Shown in pieces: positions 14,145-14,427 of a stretch of 14,427 nucleotides of DNA; position 1 is the stretch's first letter; each line of letters starts with the position of its first letter. The notes under the pieces are model-generated. The model saw nothing but the letters and a program-made list of their open reading frames with translations. It did not search any database and was not told the origin of the DNA. Source of the DNA: Methyloprofundus sp. (GTDB taxonomy: Bacteria; Pseudomonadota; Gammaproteobacteria; Methylococcales; Methylomonadaceae); NCBI GenBank assembly GCA_030619185.1, contig JAUXBW010000012.1, positions 1 through 14,427 on the forward strand, given 5' to 3'. The translations under genes were made by a program, and so were the position numbers.

Positions 14145-14427
14145 ATGAAAATCAATAAACCAGTCACCAACAAGGAATACGTCCTTGAAGAAAGCGACTC
14201 TATTGTTTCGAAGACTGATTTGAAAGGGGTGCTTACTTATGTCAACAACGACTTCATACGAATAAGCGGGTTTCCTTTATCCGAGCTGACCGGTAAATCG
14301 CATAATATCTTCCGCCACCCAGACGTGCCGGTAGAATTTTTTAAAGACTTATGGATTTCACTAAAAGAGGGGCGCCCATGGACTGGCATAGTCAAAAATC
14401 GATGCAAAAACGGTGGTTATTATTGGG
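14145..14427 (+). CDS. aer: Aer-like PAS-domain energy-taxis receptor (5' part)
   Basis: The gene is cut by the window end; 94 residues are visible. They form an N-terminal PAS domain matching E. coli Aer closely and at the same numbering: Asn34, Arg57, His58 and Asp60 (in HNIFRHPDVP), which in Aer are linked to FAD binding, then Trp70 and GIVKNRCKNGGYYW (81-94). Aer monitors redox state through FAD and signals to CheA through a downstream membrane and methyl-accepting domain, which would lie beyond the window. PAS-bearing chemoreceptors or GGDEF proteins with the same PAS type remain alternatives. The start is the ATG at 14145 with AAGGA six bases upstream. Element B lies immediately upstream, inside the probable leader. 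Its place after narXL would fit control of taxis toward electron acceptors, as inference. Confidence 0.85.
   Translation, partial: MKINKPVTNKEYVLEESDSIVSKTDLKGVLTYVNNDFIRISGFPLSELTGKSHNIFRHPDVPVEFFKDLWISLKEGRPWTGIVKNRCKNGGYYW

Overview
This 14.4 kb window looks like chromosomal DNA of a free-living, fairly AT-rich gammaproteobacterium. The reasons are an Escherichia coli-like NarX/NarL pair, an Aer-like energy-taxis gene, MltF, a YqaA-type membrane protein and glucose-6-phosphate isomerase, all with the residues expected of gammaproteobacterial members. The NarX nitrate-binding P-box and the periplasmic copper proteins suggest a nitrate-responsive, respiring, copper-using organism. A methanotroph-like or sulfur-oxidizer-like background is possible but cannot be shown from these genes.

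Layout: positions 322-3683 hold five minus-strand genes: a cysteine-bearing lipoprotein, a YceI-family periplasmic protein, a SAM-dependent methyltransferase (these three probably one operon), an unrecognised polytopic membrane protein, and a YqaA-like membrane protein. Positions 4050-7243 hold a tight minus-strand operon of three exported copper-type proteins: a 196-residue protein whose predicted mature N-terminus is histidine, a two-domain multicopper oxidase with its type 1 copper site in domain 1 only, and a cupredoxin. Each has a signal peptide and a single membrane helix after its periplasmic domain, so together they look like a membrane-tethered copper electron-transfer or copper-handling assembly. 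A strong intrinsic terminator follows at 3711-3740. On the plus strand, pgi and mltF are 2 bp apart (7509-10639). After a 458-bp gap come narX-narL with a 4-bp overlap (11098-13592), and the window ends inside an aer-like gene (14145 onward).

The most unusual finding is non-coding: a family of small non-autonomous mobile elements (MITE-like). Copy A (3757-3926, 170 bp) and copy B (14058-14122, 65 bp) are in opposite orientation and share an exact 20-bp block. Both have 26-bp imperfect terminal inverted repeats. A is flanked by a perfect 8-bp direct repeat (AACTATTA) and B by a 7/8 one. Copy A carries a second, unrelated palindromic REP pair inside it. Copy B lies in the leader of the aer-like gene, close to its ribosome binding site. 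A third REP-type family appears as a perfect 23-bp inverted pair after narL, with a diverged single copy near 2376.
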